This document shows, piece after piece, positions 1-9,645 of a DNA stretch of 64,000 nt; position 1 is the first letter of the stretch, and the number at the start of each line of letters is the position of its first letter. The DNA is taken from positions 620,001 through 684,000 of the forward strand of contig JARVLF010000017.1 of the NCBI GenBank assembly GCA_030849465.1. Reading direction: 5' to 3'. The translations under genes and the position numbers were made by a program. Under the pieces are notes generated by a model. It was not told the origin of the DNA, made no database searches, and saw only the letters and a list, made by a program, of their open reading frames with translations. Source of the stretch: Moesziomyces globuligerus. Its lineage: Eukaryota; Basidiomycota; Ustilaginomycetes; Ustilaginales; Ustilaginaceae.

Positions 1-2568
1 CGTCGGTCCGCCAAGGCTGACCGGCGCAGCGTCCGACACGCCATCCTCGTTCCTCGCCTTTGCCTCGGCTCCAAACGCCGAGGCAGCGCCGGGGTCGACC
101 GCCTTTCGATGCGGACCGGCGGCGTCTGAGCCGTTTGAGTGGTGGTGGATGTCGGGGTCACTCGCGAGCCTGACCGTCTTGCCAGCGGTCGGGCCGAGCG
201 AGGCAAAGGCGGGTCGATTGGCGGCCTTGTTGAGGTCGTCGTCGATGATGCTCTGAAGCACGCACTGGAGCTCGTCGATCTTTTCGATGTGGATAAAGTC
301 GGAGCTGCTGTCGGCGCGAGCGTCTTCGTCCGGCTGCTCGTCCTGCGCCTCGTCGGCTTCGTCGAAGAGGGGATCTTCGCGGAAGAGCGGCGTCCTCCCA
401 TCCGGCCCCGCATGCTGCGTGCGGCCGCCGATGAGGATGTCGAGGTTGTCCGACTTGGCGCTCGCCTTGGACCGGCTTCCGCCGAGCGAGTCGCCGAAGA
501 GGTCGGACCTCGCCGAGTCGGGTCCGATGGGGCCCTCGGTACCGAAAAGATCGGCATGCTCGAAGGTCGGCTTGGACGGACGAGGCGTAGACCTCTGAGA
601 AGGTTCTAGAGCGGCGGTCGTGTGATGGTGCAGGGGAGCCTGCGGGTCTGCAGCGAGCGAGCCCACGCTCGAGGCGAGGCCGGCGGCCAGGTGCGGATCC
701 GGATTGAGATCCTGGGCTGCCTTGATGAAGAGATCGCCCTCGCGGAAGCTGGGCCAGTCTTCGTCCTCCATCTCCTCGTAGATCTGCTTCTGGGCGCGCA
801 GGACGTCGCGGCGAGCGCGCCAGACCTGCAGAGCGGTGACGCGAGCGTCGTCGGCGGTGGCGAGAAACTGCCTCGCGCTGTCGACGTACTGCTTGGAGAC
901 CCTGATGACGGGGTTAGAGTAGTAGACCGAGTCGAACATGCGGAGGTCCTCCTTGAGCGTCTGCACGGCGGTGGGGGAGGGCGGAGGTGCGCGGGCGGCG
1001 GCGGTGAGTTGCTCGCTCTCGGCGTGGGGATCGGCGTCCGGGTCTTCGAGTGGATTCTTGAACGACTCGACGAGCATCCAGAACTGGACGAGGATGGAGC
1101 GCTTGCGGCGATCCATGAACTCCATAAAGATCGAGAGGCTCGAGGGGTTGAGGAGGACGTGGTGGAGCTTGACGCGCGAAGCGTTGGGGTTTGCGCCGGC
1201 GGATACCTTTGTCGAGACGTTGGGGAGGCCCTTGTGGGAGCTGAGCTGGGCGACTTTTTGCTCTGCGACGGCGTGTGCGGTTTCGAGGCGATGGAGGTAG
1301 GACTGGAGTTTTGCGCGCGAGGCATCGTGGGCGTCGTCCGAGGCGCGCTCGAGGTTGGTCTTTGTCTTGCGGATCTGGACGGCGATGTCGTTCTTGGTCC
1401 TGCGCACCTCGAGGAGCGAGGTTGCGTTGCGGATCGACTTAAGGAAGGCATCGAAGGACTTTTGGTCTGGCTTCTTTGCATCTTGGGACCATGGGAGCAG
1501 GTTCTTGGCGTCGAGATCGACAAAGGCGGCGGTGCGCGATCGACGCGGCTGGGAGGTGGGGGAGTTGTCCTGCTTGTCGAGCGCCTCGCGGAGCTTTCCG
1601 ACGAGGATTTTTTCGTGGATGACGGCGCCGGCCTTTTGCTCGAGCAGGTTGTTCCAAAAGTCGGGATCGCTGACGGACTCGATGACGGCAAAGATTACGG
1701 TGCAGCTGAGGAGTTCGCGGACGAGGATGTGGACCGAGGCGCTCTCGCACTCTGGATAGGGCATGACGGCGCGGATCAAGCGTGCGGCGACGGCGCGGAG
1801 GTAGGCGTGCTCGGAGGGTTTGGTATGCGGGCTGCTCATGTCGCCGACGGCCGAGTGGAGGCGGCCGTTGTCGAACTTGCGGGCGAGGAAGAGGTCGGTC
1901 TGGTCGCTCTGCGCACTGGCGAGCTGGGCCTGGGTGGATACTCCGCGGAAGTCGAGTTCTGCCTGGCGGTAGGAGTGGATGTGTGCGGTGATGCGGGGCA
2001 TGAGTCTGCGCACGACGAGGTCTGCGTGGTCGATGCGGGCGGCGAGGGTGGCGAGCCTGTGGAGCGCGTCTCGGATGGTGTGCTCGACGGCCTGCACGAA
2101 CTCGGGTGCCGAATCATGGACGCCAGGCTGGGTCGAGCCGGAGGCCAGCGGCGTGTGCCACTTGCCGACAAAGTCGCGCAGGATGAGCTGGATGACCTGG
2201 TCGAGAGCGAGGTCGAGGTCCGGCCGATCCGACGCCGCCTTGCGGAGGTCCGAGGTGGCAGCGGCGGCATGGGATTCGCGAGCCCATCGGAGGCGAGTGA
2301 GCTGTGCGGACCACGCGGCTTGTGTGAGGAAGGCGAGACGCGGGAGCGAGCCAAGCTGATCGTGGGGAGGGTGGCAAGATGCCGTGGAGTTGCGGTTGAC
2401 GAGATGGCAGGCGAAGAGATAGGCGGCGATGAGGAGGAGCGTCCAGGTGAGGAGGAGCAGAGGAGCAGCCCAGAGCAGGTTGGACCAGTGCAAGCGCAGC
2501 GCAGCGTTGAGCAGCAGTGGCGGCACCAGCAGCGCCGCCAGCGCCAGGATGGAGAGCGTCGAGGCCAT
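1..2568 (-). CDS. Mdm1/SNX13-type sorting nexin (PXA-RGS), 3' end outside the window
   Basis: One minus-strand frame of 856 codons is open from an ATG at 2568 down to base 1, so the C-terminus is missing. Residues about 1-45 form two hydrophobic segments. A PXA-like region follows at about 115-290 and an RGS-like region at about 465-600, the latter including the segment HHVLLNPSSLSIFMEFMD. After that comes a low-complexity acidic linker. This order is that of yeast Mdm1 and animal SNX13/14/25, where PX and nexin-C domains come next; here they would lie beyond the left edge. In that family the protein is ER-anchored and tethers ER to vacuole/endosome or lipid droplets. An in-frame stop lies 16 codons upstream (2617-2619) and no other ATG lies between, so the start is firm. 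A 780-codon frame on the opposite strand is a shadow. Confidence 0.85.
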   Translation of the reverse strand, partial: MASTLSILALAALLVPPLLLNAALRLHWSNLLWAAPLLLLTWTLLLIAAYLFACHLVNRNSTASCHPPHDQLGSLPRLAFLTQAAWSAQLTRLRWARESHAAAATSDLRKAASDRPDLDLALDQVIQLILRDFVGKWHTPLASGSTQPGVHDSAPEFVQAVEHTIRDALHRLATLAARIDHADLVVRRLMPRITAHIHSYRQAELDFRGVSTQAQLASAQSDQTDLFLARKFDNGRLHSAVGDMSSPHTKPSEHAYLRAVAARLIRAVMPYPECESASVHILVRELLSCTVIFAVIESVSDPDFWNNLLEQKAGAVIHEKILVGKLREALDKQDNSPTSQPRRSRTAAFVDLDAKNLLPWSQDAKKPDQKSFDAFLKSIRNATSLLEVRRTKNDIAVQIRKTKTNLERASDDAHDASRAKLQSYLHRLETAHAVAEQKVAQLSSHKGLPNVSTKVSAGANPNASRVKLHHVLLNPSSLSIFMEFMDRRKRSILVQFWMLVESFKNPLEDPDADPHAESEQLTAAARAPPPSPTAVQTLKEDLRMFDSVYYSNPVIRVSKQYVDSARQFLATADDARVTALQVWRARRDVLRAQKQIYEEMEDEDWPSFREGDLFIKAAQDLNPDPHLAAGLASSVGSLAADPQAPLHHHTTAALEPSQRSTPRPSKPTFEHADLFGTEGPIGPDSARSDLFGDSLGGSRSKASAKSDNLDILIGGRTQHAGPDGRTPLFREDPLFDEADEAQDEQPDEDARADSSSDFIHIEKIDELQCVLQSIIDDDLNKAANRPAFASLGPTAGKTVRLASDPDIHHHSNGSDAAGPHRKAVDPGAASAFGAEAKARNEDGVSDAAPVSLGGPT

Positions 2569-4190
2569 GGCCGACAGAGCCAGCAGCCAGGAGAGAACGC
2601 AAGCGCCGATGATGGACTAAGCGCGGCGTCCGTCAAGGCTCGAAAGATAGCATGCTTGGCGTTCTCGCCTCGGGTCGGCCTCGGCGTGACCGGTAGGGAT
2701 GGTGACGGTGCGAGGGCGAGGTACGAAGCATCAGCCGGAACGGCCGAAAGGGTCCAGGCGGGGCGCAGGCGGATGTCGAGCGGGTCCGAGCGGGTGCGAT
2801 TTTCAGAATTTAGAGCACGACACGGCCTGCAACCAACACCGACCTGCATTCACGGTTCGCAACCAGCCCCTGAACCAACACACGCCAGGCGCGAGGCCTC
2901 GGGACGCGTTACGCGCGTGCGTTGCGGCGAATCGATGGGTAGTCTTGCTTGCTCGAACGGATGAACCGACAACCACGGCAGATGAAACCTTTGCCCCACA
3001 ACACCGCCGTTGTCTCGGTCGGTCAGGGTCGCATGTGGAGTCGGCATCGTCCGAGGGACTGCGACGAGTTCCAACCACAATGTGAGATTTCGAGTGCCTG
3101 CATCGAATGGCGCGAATCGAACATTCAGAGCGGTGGCCTGGCCTGCCTGAACCCTTTGTTCAGTGTCGGCACAGCTCTGATCTTCACCCAGCCCAAGCCT
3201 GATCTCGAATCACGCGGGATGCGCACGCCTCAACAATCGTCCCGACTGCTGATCGTGTCGAGCGTAGCAGCGGCGCCAGGAACGTGCTTCGGCTGGAACA
3301 GGGCACTTGGAGTGGGAGAACAAGGCGGCTACGATCCGCACTATCGCAACGTCTTTGCCCAAGGTTGGGTGGGCGAAGAGGCTGGGGTTGAGACCGACGT
3401 TATCTGCCAATTGGGCGTCTGGCGTTTGGATTCGAGAGGGCCCGATTTCGAGGCTGGGGATATGCAGAGTGACGCAGATTTGGATGCGGCCGAGCGTTGG
3501 CCGTACCCAAAGGGCAAAAAATGCCAAGACACCGCGGGGCACTTTGCGTTTAGCCGGCCAACTGCTTTTGAGCGGCTTTTGCCACTTCGCGATCTGCCCT
3601 GACTCGGCTCGCCGCGCACGTCCTAAGCTTAGCACTCGAGAGCACTGCCTAGCACTGGATGGCGCAGTCGCCGCTTCAAACCGCCCCTCGAAGCGCGGTC
3701 GGAGATGCTTCGGAGCACGCGCTTGCGACGTCACCCCACCGCGCCTTTAGCTTTAAAGCCTTGAGCTCGCCTTGGCGCTGGCGGTTCGAATTCCGCCGGT
3801 ATACTCGATCTCTTGGACGCCCAAGCTTCTCCCCCACGCCGTGCCAGCCTTCCCCGCTTGGCTGAGCGCAAAACGCCACGCCATGCGCCCTACAATGGCA
3901 TGCAGTGCCGCATCTCACGCCCCCAGCCCAAGTTCACACAGAGACCCTGGTTGTCCCACCCGCTTTCCGCCCCCGTCCGCGATCGAGCTTGACCGCCTTT
4001 GGCACATCCTGAGCTTTGCAAACCAGCCTTCTTGACCACCATCCCACTCCTTTCAAGCTTCATACCAACAAGTCTCCCACTACACGCTACGCTCCGCACC
4101 CAAGACGCCTCCTTCGATCCCCATCCTCACCAGTCTTGCTAGATCAAGCTTTTCACCGACCTTGCTAGATCAAGCCTTGTTCGGGTCGCC
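2569..4190. other. Divergent intergenic region, no gene seen
   Basis: This is the upstream region of the Mdm1-like gene (minus) and the Pmp3-like gene (plus). Short open frames are present but look random and mostly lack an ATG. It holds a perfect palindrome, GCTTTAAAGC (3750-3759), a GGCGG/CCGCC hairpin (3780-3797) and a pyrimidine-rich stretch before 4190. Confidence 0.5.
4135..4175 (+). repeat. 15-base direct repeat just upstream of the Pmp3-like start codon
   Basis: CTTGCTAGATCAAGC occurs at 4135-4149 and again at 4161-4175. The second copy ends 15 bases before the ATG at 4191. It probably lies in the 5' leader or core promoter. Confidence 0.8.
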
Positions 4191-4602
4191 ATGTCCAAGC
4201 TGCTGCGCAACGGCATTCCACGCAAGGAGGATGGCAAGATCGACTTTTCGTGGAAGAACCACTATGGTTTCACCGGGCTCATCGTTCTTCTCGGCTTCCT
4301 CTTTCCTCCACTCGCGGTGGCGGTGAGGTTTGGCATCGGGCGCGATTTCTTCATCAACGTGCTGCTCACGCTCTGCGGGATCATTCCGGGCCACCTGCAC
4401 AACTGGTTCATCCAAAACGTGCGCAACAACGACACCAAGGCGCGCACGCCCAAGTGGGCCATCCGCTACGGACTCGTCGACGATCGTCCGCAGAAGAAGC
4501 TCGACAAGAAGCGCGCATGGACCGGCCGCTTCAACGACCGTCTACCGCCCAGCCAGCGCGTCGTGTACGACGACGAGGGCATCGCGCATGTCGTCGACGA
4601 AC

Positions 4603-4640
<38 letters not shown>

Positions 4641-5009
4641 ATGCGCGTCACCGCTCCCTGGAACCCCGCCCCGATCCAGGGTCAGAAGACTGGATTGGTC
4701 GAACCCGATAGATGGATCAACGAAGACCCATCTCTGGCGAGCATCGACTACGCAGCACCACAAGAGCCAAGCTCAAGGCGCTCGAGGTTCTCCAGATCCA
4801 AACCCAACGTGGAACCCGTGCAAGCCGTGGAACCCGCGAGAACGACACAGCGACGCGCTAGCATCGTCACTTCCGGCAGCGACGACTCGAGCCTCATCCT
4901 CTCCACCCCCGAGGATCCCACCCGCTCCTCCTTCTCCCGCTTCCCCGACTCGTCCAAACCCGCCCACCAACCCGCCCGCCAGGACGACATCTTTGCTCAC
5001 CAGTTCTAA
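4191..5009 (+). CDS. Pmp3/RCI (UPF0057) family membrane protein with long hydrophilic tail
   Basis: A 272-residue protein. Residues about 25-80 hold the two membrane segments of the Pmp3/stress-response RCI peptide family (GFTGLIVLLGFLFPPLAVAV, then FFINVLLTLCGIIPGHLHNW). The fungal signature after them, RTPKWAIRYGLV, is also present. Classic Pmp3 has only about 55 residues and affects plasma-membrane potential and salt tolerance. Long-tailed fungal members carry a cytosolic extension of unknown role. Here the tail has six Glu-His pairs (bases 4605-4640), then a Ser/Arg/Pro-rich disordered region. Family assignment is firm; the tail's function is unknown. The start is the first ATG of the frame, with a duplicated 15-mer just before it. 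Confidence 0.85.
4605..4640 (+). repeat. Hexanucleotide repeat (GAGCAC)6 coding for six Glu-His pairs
   Basis: Six perfect in-frame copies of GAGCAC within the Pmp3-like gene give an alternating Glu-His tract, which could bind metal and could vary in length between strains. Confidence 0.95.
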
Positions 5010-5212
5010 ACCTCGCCCATCCCCCGCCCCTTTGTCAAGCATTGCTCTGTAGTTTTAGCCCCGCCCCGTTCCGCACAATCCCAGAGAATCCGCATCCGTA
5101 TCTCAACTGCGTACGTGGACAAGGTGAAGAGACAAATTGGGTCAAGTGAATAAATCAAGCGGTCAAGGCTGGCGGATGCGCTTACGGATCGAGTCGAGCG
5201 CCGCGGGGTGCT

Positions 5213-6667
5213 TTATTGGGGTGGCCATTCGGGCTGACCGAGGTTGAGCCAGACGCCGTACTCGATGTCGCCCTTGACGCCGAGCTGCTTGAGGCTGCCC
5301 TTTGGAGTTCCTGCGCCCGGTTTGACGCCGGATCCCTCGCGGAGCGCAGGACCCTGACCGTTGGGCCACGACGAACGGTCCATGGCGGCCGAGTAGCTGA
5401 GCAGAGCTGCGCGGATGTAGCACGCGGTCGCCGCCGGAGTGAGGTACCGATCGGTGAGCGTACGCTTTGCATTGGCCGCAATGCGTTCGCCCGTGGTCTG
5501 CGACGAGCGTCTCGCATCCACCGCCGCCGAAGCACGATCCTTCTCCTCCTGGATCAGCGCATGCATCGTCTGCGGCAGAGCCTCAAAGTAGCGCCCCTCG
5601 AGCTTGACAATGTTCCGATCCGCCGACGTGACGTCGTCGATGAGCGCAGGGTGGAAGTGCTGCGTCCACTCGAGCGCATGCATCACCACTGCGCTCTCGC
5701 AGCCGAGGATGAACTTGCTCCGGCCCGAGTACGCCACGCCCTCGGCGTGCACGAGGAACTTGTGGCGACAATGGTCTGCGGGCGCGACGATCTTACCGAT
5801 GCCTGGCCCCTCTTCCCAGAAGCTGGTGCGTTTGACGTCGGACCACGATTCGGTGCCGGGACCGGTGGCGACGTCGAGGAGCGAGGTGCGCGCGGCGATC
5901 TCGCCCTTGAGCGCATCGCCGCGCCAGAACGCCGGATCCGCCTTGGTGCGCCAGGGGGTTTCGGCGTTGACGCGCTGTGCCTCGCGGCGGAATTCGCGAT
6001 ACGAGGCGATGCCCGCTTCGGGCCAGCTGGCAAAGGAAAAGTCGGGGAAGAGGTACTGGCCTTGGGTTTCGTTTGTGCGTTTGTCGAGCACCCATCCAGC
6101 GCCTCTGCTGCCGAGGGGGTCTGTGAAGCCGTCGAAATCCGCCGTCGAGATGACGAGCTCGGTGCCGTCGATGCGTGCCTTTTCGTCTTGGCTCGCGCCC
6201 TCGTAGGCTGCCGAGAGCAGCTGGAGCGTCGAGCGCACGCGCGACTGCCAGTCCTTGACCTGCGCACGCACATACACCTGTCCGTGCTGCAGCACCAGAT
6301 GCACGCATCCGTGCCGGCAGTGTTCCGCCGCGTTGACCACATCGCCGTACTTGACCCCACCCTTCTCCTTCCACCTCTGCTCGTTGGCCGCAAGCTGCGG
6401 ATAGAGCCGGCTGAACTCGGCGCGGCAGCGCGGCTGGTCGAGGTGCAGCTCGTCCTGCACGCGCGCGTTCAGCGAAGCCTGCCCTCCCGCCCCGGACGAG
6501 CTCGGCAGCTCGTAGCTCGGAAAGATCGTCGCGAGCGGGATGACGCTCAGCACTAGACAGATGCCGACAAACAGCGCGCCGAAGCCCGCCATCGGCGCGC
6601 CCTGCGCCGCCTCCAGCTTCGATCCGCGCCGGACACTGTGGCTGCTACTGCTGCTGCGCGGCGTCAT
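5213..6667 (-). CDS. GT90 / CAP10-family glycosyltransferase, type II membrane protein
   Basis: A 484-residue protein. An N-terminal cytosolic Ser/Arg-rich stretch is followed by one membrane anchor (about 27-49) and then a lumenal catalytic domain. CAP10-family landmarks are visible: ELVISTADFDGF, a PDFSFASWPEAG segment, PAFWRGDALKGEIAARTSL, and DHCRHKFLVHAEGVAYSGR with FILGCESAVV. In Cryptococcus, members of this family (Cap10, Cxt1) act in the Golgi, and Cxt1 is a xylosyltransferase; the substrate here cannot be read from sequence. The frame opens further upstream but only with GTG, so the first ATG (6667) is taken. It lies 283 bases downstream of the EXO1 stop on the same strand and converges with the Pmp3-like gene. 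Confidence 0.85.
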   Translation of the reverse strand: MTPRSSSSSHSVRRGSKLEAAQGAPMAGFGALFVGICLVLSVIPLATIFPSYELPSSSGAGGQASLNARVQDELHLDQPRCRAEFSRLYPQLAANEQRWKEKGGVKYGDVVNAAEHCRHGCVHLVLQHGQVYVRAQVKDWQSRVRSTLQLLSAAYEGASQDEKARIDGTELVISTADFDGFTDPLGSRGAGWVLDKRTNETQGQYLFPDFSFASWPEAGIASYREFRREAQRVNAETPWRTKADPAFWRGDALKGEIAARTSLLDVATGPGTESWSDVKRTSFWEEGPGIGKIVAPADHCRHKFLVHAEGVAYSGRSKFILGCESAVVMHALEWTQHFHPALIDDVTSADRNIVKLEGRYFEALPQTMHALIQEEKDRASAAVDARRSSQTTGERIAANAKRTLTDRYLTPAATACYIRAALLSYSAAMDRSSWPNGQGPALREGSGVKPGAGTPKGSLKQLGVKGDIEYGVWLNLGQPEWPPQ

Positions 6668-6950
6668 GCTTGATGTCGAGAGATGGTGGTCGCTCGCTGA
6701 CCTTGGCGCTTCCGCTTGGCTCGCATGCACGCTGCCGTCCGAGCTGCGTCGCGTTTTTCCCGTTCGCAATTCCGACACGGCCTCTGCGCTATTCCGCCTG
6801 CTTCAAAAACCTCCCGATGCTCAGCAGCGCCACGCGACATGCACGTGCCCGAGCCAACACCGACGGCTGTCAGATAAACCCTATGCACCAGTTGCGATTG
6901 CGATGCTACACTGAAAGAGATGCCTGCCTCGTTACACTGCGGGGGGGCTA

Positions 6951-9386
6951 CTAGAACGGAATCTGCCTGTGCGCAGTGTGCGCAGTGTGCGACTCTGCAG
7001 CCTCCTTGAACCTGAACCGGTCAAAGAGACCCTTTGGCTCGCCGCCCTCCTCTTCGAGAAGCAGCGTCGGGCTCCTTTTGAGCGCCTTGCTCGGCCTGCT
7101 CGCCGACGCCGGCGTCACGTCCGTGGATCTCCTCAGCACGGTCTGTGGCGTGCGCGCCGCATAGCGGAATGCCTCGAGCTTGGACATGCTCGCGCTAGTC
7201 TGCAGCAGCGGCTTGCGCAGCGGCGCCGCACCACGCCTGGCCAGCGGCGTCACTGGCTCTGCCTGCACTTCGTCGTCGTCGTCGTCCTTCTCCTCCCTGG
7301 ACCGCAGCATCGATCTGGACTGCACGGCCACGCAGCTGAGCAGCGGCGAGCTGGGCAGCGTTTCGGGATCCTGCTCGAGCCCAGCGAGCCGAAGGCTCTG
7401 CGTCCCCTCTTCTGCCGCATCACCTTGCACCGACGACGATGCGGGCGAAGAGATGAAGCCGCTGCCCATCACGCTCTCGGGCGACGAGAGCGCAGCTACC
7501 ACCTCTTCGCCCTGCGCCGACTCCGTGCGTCTTCTCTTGGCGCCGTTCGCGGTCCGCCGCGACGGCGTCTGTGGCACTACGACCGCCGCCGCCGGCGGCA
7601 CGCTCGACGACGCCGTGCTCTCGGTGATCTGCGTCGCCACGACGCTCTCCACCCTGCCACCTGCCGGCGCCACGGGCTCGTCGTGCATCAGCTCCTGCGT
7701 ATCCACGACGAGCGGCTGCGACTCGCGAGGCCCCCCGGCGGACGCCGCCGGCTGTGGTTGCGCCGGGCTGCTGGAGCGCACAAAGTCGTGCATGTCGTGG
7801 CACTCGTCGTCCCAGTAGCCCGAGTCGTTCGGATCATGCGCTGCCCTCGGCGGCGTCAATTCTCCGCCCAGATGCAGATAAGCATGGTCCGACCTCGCCC
7901 TCTGCGTCGGCACTGGCGACTTAGGCTCCGCAGCCGCACGCGCAAAGAACTTGCTCTGCGTCGGCCGCGATTGCGCAGCTGCGTCCGAGGCGCGATTGGT
8001 ATCAAGAGGCGCCAACGGCGTCCTCGACTTGACCTGCACCTTGTCCCGACGCTGATCGCCAGCTTTGACCTGCGCGCTCTCCTTGGCTGCACTGCCCGCG
8101 CCGACGAAAAAGTTCTTGAGGCTCTGCAACCCCGCCTCTTTACTGACCACCTTCTTCCTCGCCGCCATCGCACCTGCACCGACCGAGGTGCGGTAGAAGC
8201 TGCTGACGCCCGCACCGCCCTCGCGTGCGCCCTGCATCGCGGTGGGTGCGGTCGAGCTACGCTGTAAGCCATGCGCTGGCGACGCCGCGTCTGCGCCAGA
8301 GCCAAGTGGTCGCGACGACGGACCGGCGGCATCGTTGACCGAGCTGCTGCGCCCGGTCAAGGGCTTGGGCACGCGGTCGACGATGGGCGTGCGTGTGATG
8401 GGGTCGACGACGCCCTCTGCGATTGCAATGGCGACGTCGTCGTCGATGGCGGCGCCGATGAAGGGGAGCATGTCGTCGTGCGTGCCCTCCGGAAGCGGCG
8501 TGAGCGTGACGAGGCGCTGCGTGCGCGGATCGTAGACGCGCTGGTGGACAAAGGTGAGCTCGGCCTTGCGAAACTCGCGCGCGTACTCTGCGGGCACGCG
8601 GAGCTTGCCCTCGAGCCGGACGGCCTGGAGGACCTTGTCGACGGTCTTGTACCTCCTGAGCAGGCGGTGGGCGTTTTTGAGGCCCATGCCGACGATGCTG
8701 GGCAGGTAGTCGCAGCCCGAGAGGATGGCCATCTGGCGAAACTCGACGGCGGTCCAACCCGCGAGCGCGAGCTCGCGGTTGGACCAGAAGCGGTGCTGGA
8801 GCATCTCGACGGCGTTGCCGGCCTGGTCGAGTTTGAAGAGCACGGTCTTGCAGCCAAAGACGAGCAGGTCCGAGTCCTCGGTGATGATGCCGTCGATGAT
8901 GCGCTCCGCCTCGAGGTAGGCGAGCTGCGCATCCGCCTCGTACGGCGCTACGACGTAGGGGATGGCGTGCTGGCGCAGCGCCTTGATGAGCTGGTACGCC
9001 ATCTCGGGCGTGACGTCGACGCACTTGGAGTAGACGTCGCGCGCCTGCTGCATCTTGCCCTCGCGTTCGAGCGCGCGCGCCCGCTCGAGATGCTCGCTGC
9101 GGCGCTGCTCGCGCTCGTCCTCGGTGCCGCGCTTGGCGGGGAGCTTGTCGCCGTCAAAGACGAGGTAGGGCTTGACGCCAAAGTGCTGCAGCATGCGGAT
9201 GCGGCTGAGCGCATGCGCAATGTAGCGCGGCGTCGGATCGCCCAGCACGATCTCGCGCGCACAGCCGTACGCGCCGCGATGGAGCCAGACGTAGGCATCG
9301 ACGCCGAGCGTCTGGCCCGCATAGCTCGCCACGTGCACCGGCCGTTGCACGTCCTTGAGCAGGGGTAGCAGACCCTGGATCCCCAT
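6951..9386 (-). CDS. exo1: Exonuclease 1 (XPG/Rad2 family 5' nuclease)
   Basis: An 811-residue protein beginning MGIQGLLPLLKDVQRPVHV, the XPG N-terminal signature. The metal-binding acidic residues are all present: Asp30 (GVDAYVW), Asp78 (VFDGD), Glu150 and Asp152 (YEADAQLAYL), Asp171 and Asp173 (EDSDLLVFG) and Asp226 (SGCDYLPS). The helix-hairpin-helix segment GMGLKNAHRLL follows. Exo1 acts in mismatch repair, resection of double-strand breaks and telomere processing in the nucleus. The C-terminal half is disordered. It holds a PCNA-box-like LQSLKNFF (420-427) and QSKFF (477-481), which resembles the Mlh1-interacting MIP box. The start ATG is unambiguous, and the gene diverges from SmD1. Confidence 0.95.
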   Translation of the reverse strand: MGIQGLLPLLKDVQRPVHVASYAGQTLGVDAYVWLHRGAYGCAREIVLGDPTPRYIAHALSRIRMLQHFGVKPYLVFDGDKLPAKRGTEDEREQRRSEHLERARALEREGKMQQARDVYSKCVDVTPEMAYQLIKALRQHAIPYVVAPYEADAQLAYLEAERIIDGIITEDSDLLVFGCKTVLFKLDQAGNAVEMLQHRFWSNRELALAGWTAVEFRQMAILSGCDYLPSIVGMGLKNAHRLLRRYKTVDKVLQAVRLEGKLRVPAEYAREFRKAELTFVHQRVYDPRTQRLVTLTPLPEGTHDDMLPFIGAAIDDDVAIAIAEGVVDPITRTPIVDRVPKPLTGRSSSVNDAAGPSSRPLGSGADAASPAHGLQRSSTAPTAMQGAREGGAGVSSFYRTSVGAGAMAARKKVVSKEAGLQSLKNFFVGAGSAAKESAQVKAGDQRRDKVQVKSRTPLAPLDTNRASDAAAQSRPTQSKFFARAAAEPKSPVPTQRARSDHAYLHLGGELTPPRAAHDPNDSGYWDDECHDMHDFVRSSSPAQPQPAASAGGPRESQPLVVDTQELMHDEPVAPAGGRVESVVATQITESTASSSVPPAAAVVVPQTPSRRTANGAKRRRTESAQGEEVVAALSSPESVMGSGFISSPASSSVQGDAAEEGTQSLRLAGLEQDPETLPSSPLLSCVAVQSRSMLRSREEKDDDDDEVQAEPVTPLARRGAAPLRKPLLQTSASMSKLEAFRYAARTPQTVLRRSTDVTPASASRPSKALKRSPTLLLEEEGGEPKGLFDRFRFKEAAESHTAHTAHRQIPF

Positions 9387-9522
9387 TGTGGGCGGTGGGC
9401 GCGCACGGCAAAGCGATCCGAGTGATCCGAGCGATCAGGACGAGTCGAGAGCCAAGCAGACGAGGTGTGTGGTTGTGGTCAGAGGTGCGAGAGTGTGACA
9501 CTTGGACACAGGCATTTGGGTT

Positions 9523-9570
9523 TTGGCTTTGGCCTTGGCTTTGGCCTTGGCTTTGGCCTTGGCTTTGGCT
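9523..9570 (+). repeat. 12-base minisatellite, four copies
   Basis: The unit TTGGCTTTGGCC repeats three times perfectly, with a fourth copy degenerating at its end. It lies in the EXO1/SmD1 intergenic region. Confidence 0.9.
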
Positions 9571-9597
9571 TGTGGAGGAAGCCCAACGCGTTAGGCG

Positions 9598-9645
9598 CTG
9601 CTGCTATTGCTGCTGCTGCTATTGCTGCTGCTGCTGCTGCTGCTG
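9598..9645 (+). repeat. Interrupted CTG trinucleotide repeat
   Basis: A run of CTG triplets with two ATT interruptions, next to the 12-base minisatellite. It is not in a supported gene. Confidence 0.9.

Noticed and set aside
622..2964. 780-codon plus-strand open frame
   Set aside because: It lies opposite the Mdm1-like gene, whose domains are recognisable; GC-rich codon use keeps the antisense frame open.
2949..3602. 217-codon plus-strand frame in the first intergenic region
   Set aside because: It starts at a non-ATG codon, has random-looking composition and overlaps other equally long frames.
3780..3797. tRNA T-arm-like hairpin GGCGG-TTCGAATT-CCGCC
   Set aside because: The loop has eight bases, there is no A box or acceptor stem upstream, and no clover-leaf can be drawn.
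6667..6778. Extended N-terminus for the GT90 protein
   Set aside because: The upstream part opens only with GTG; the first ATG gives a normal type II membrane protein.
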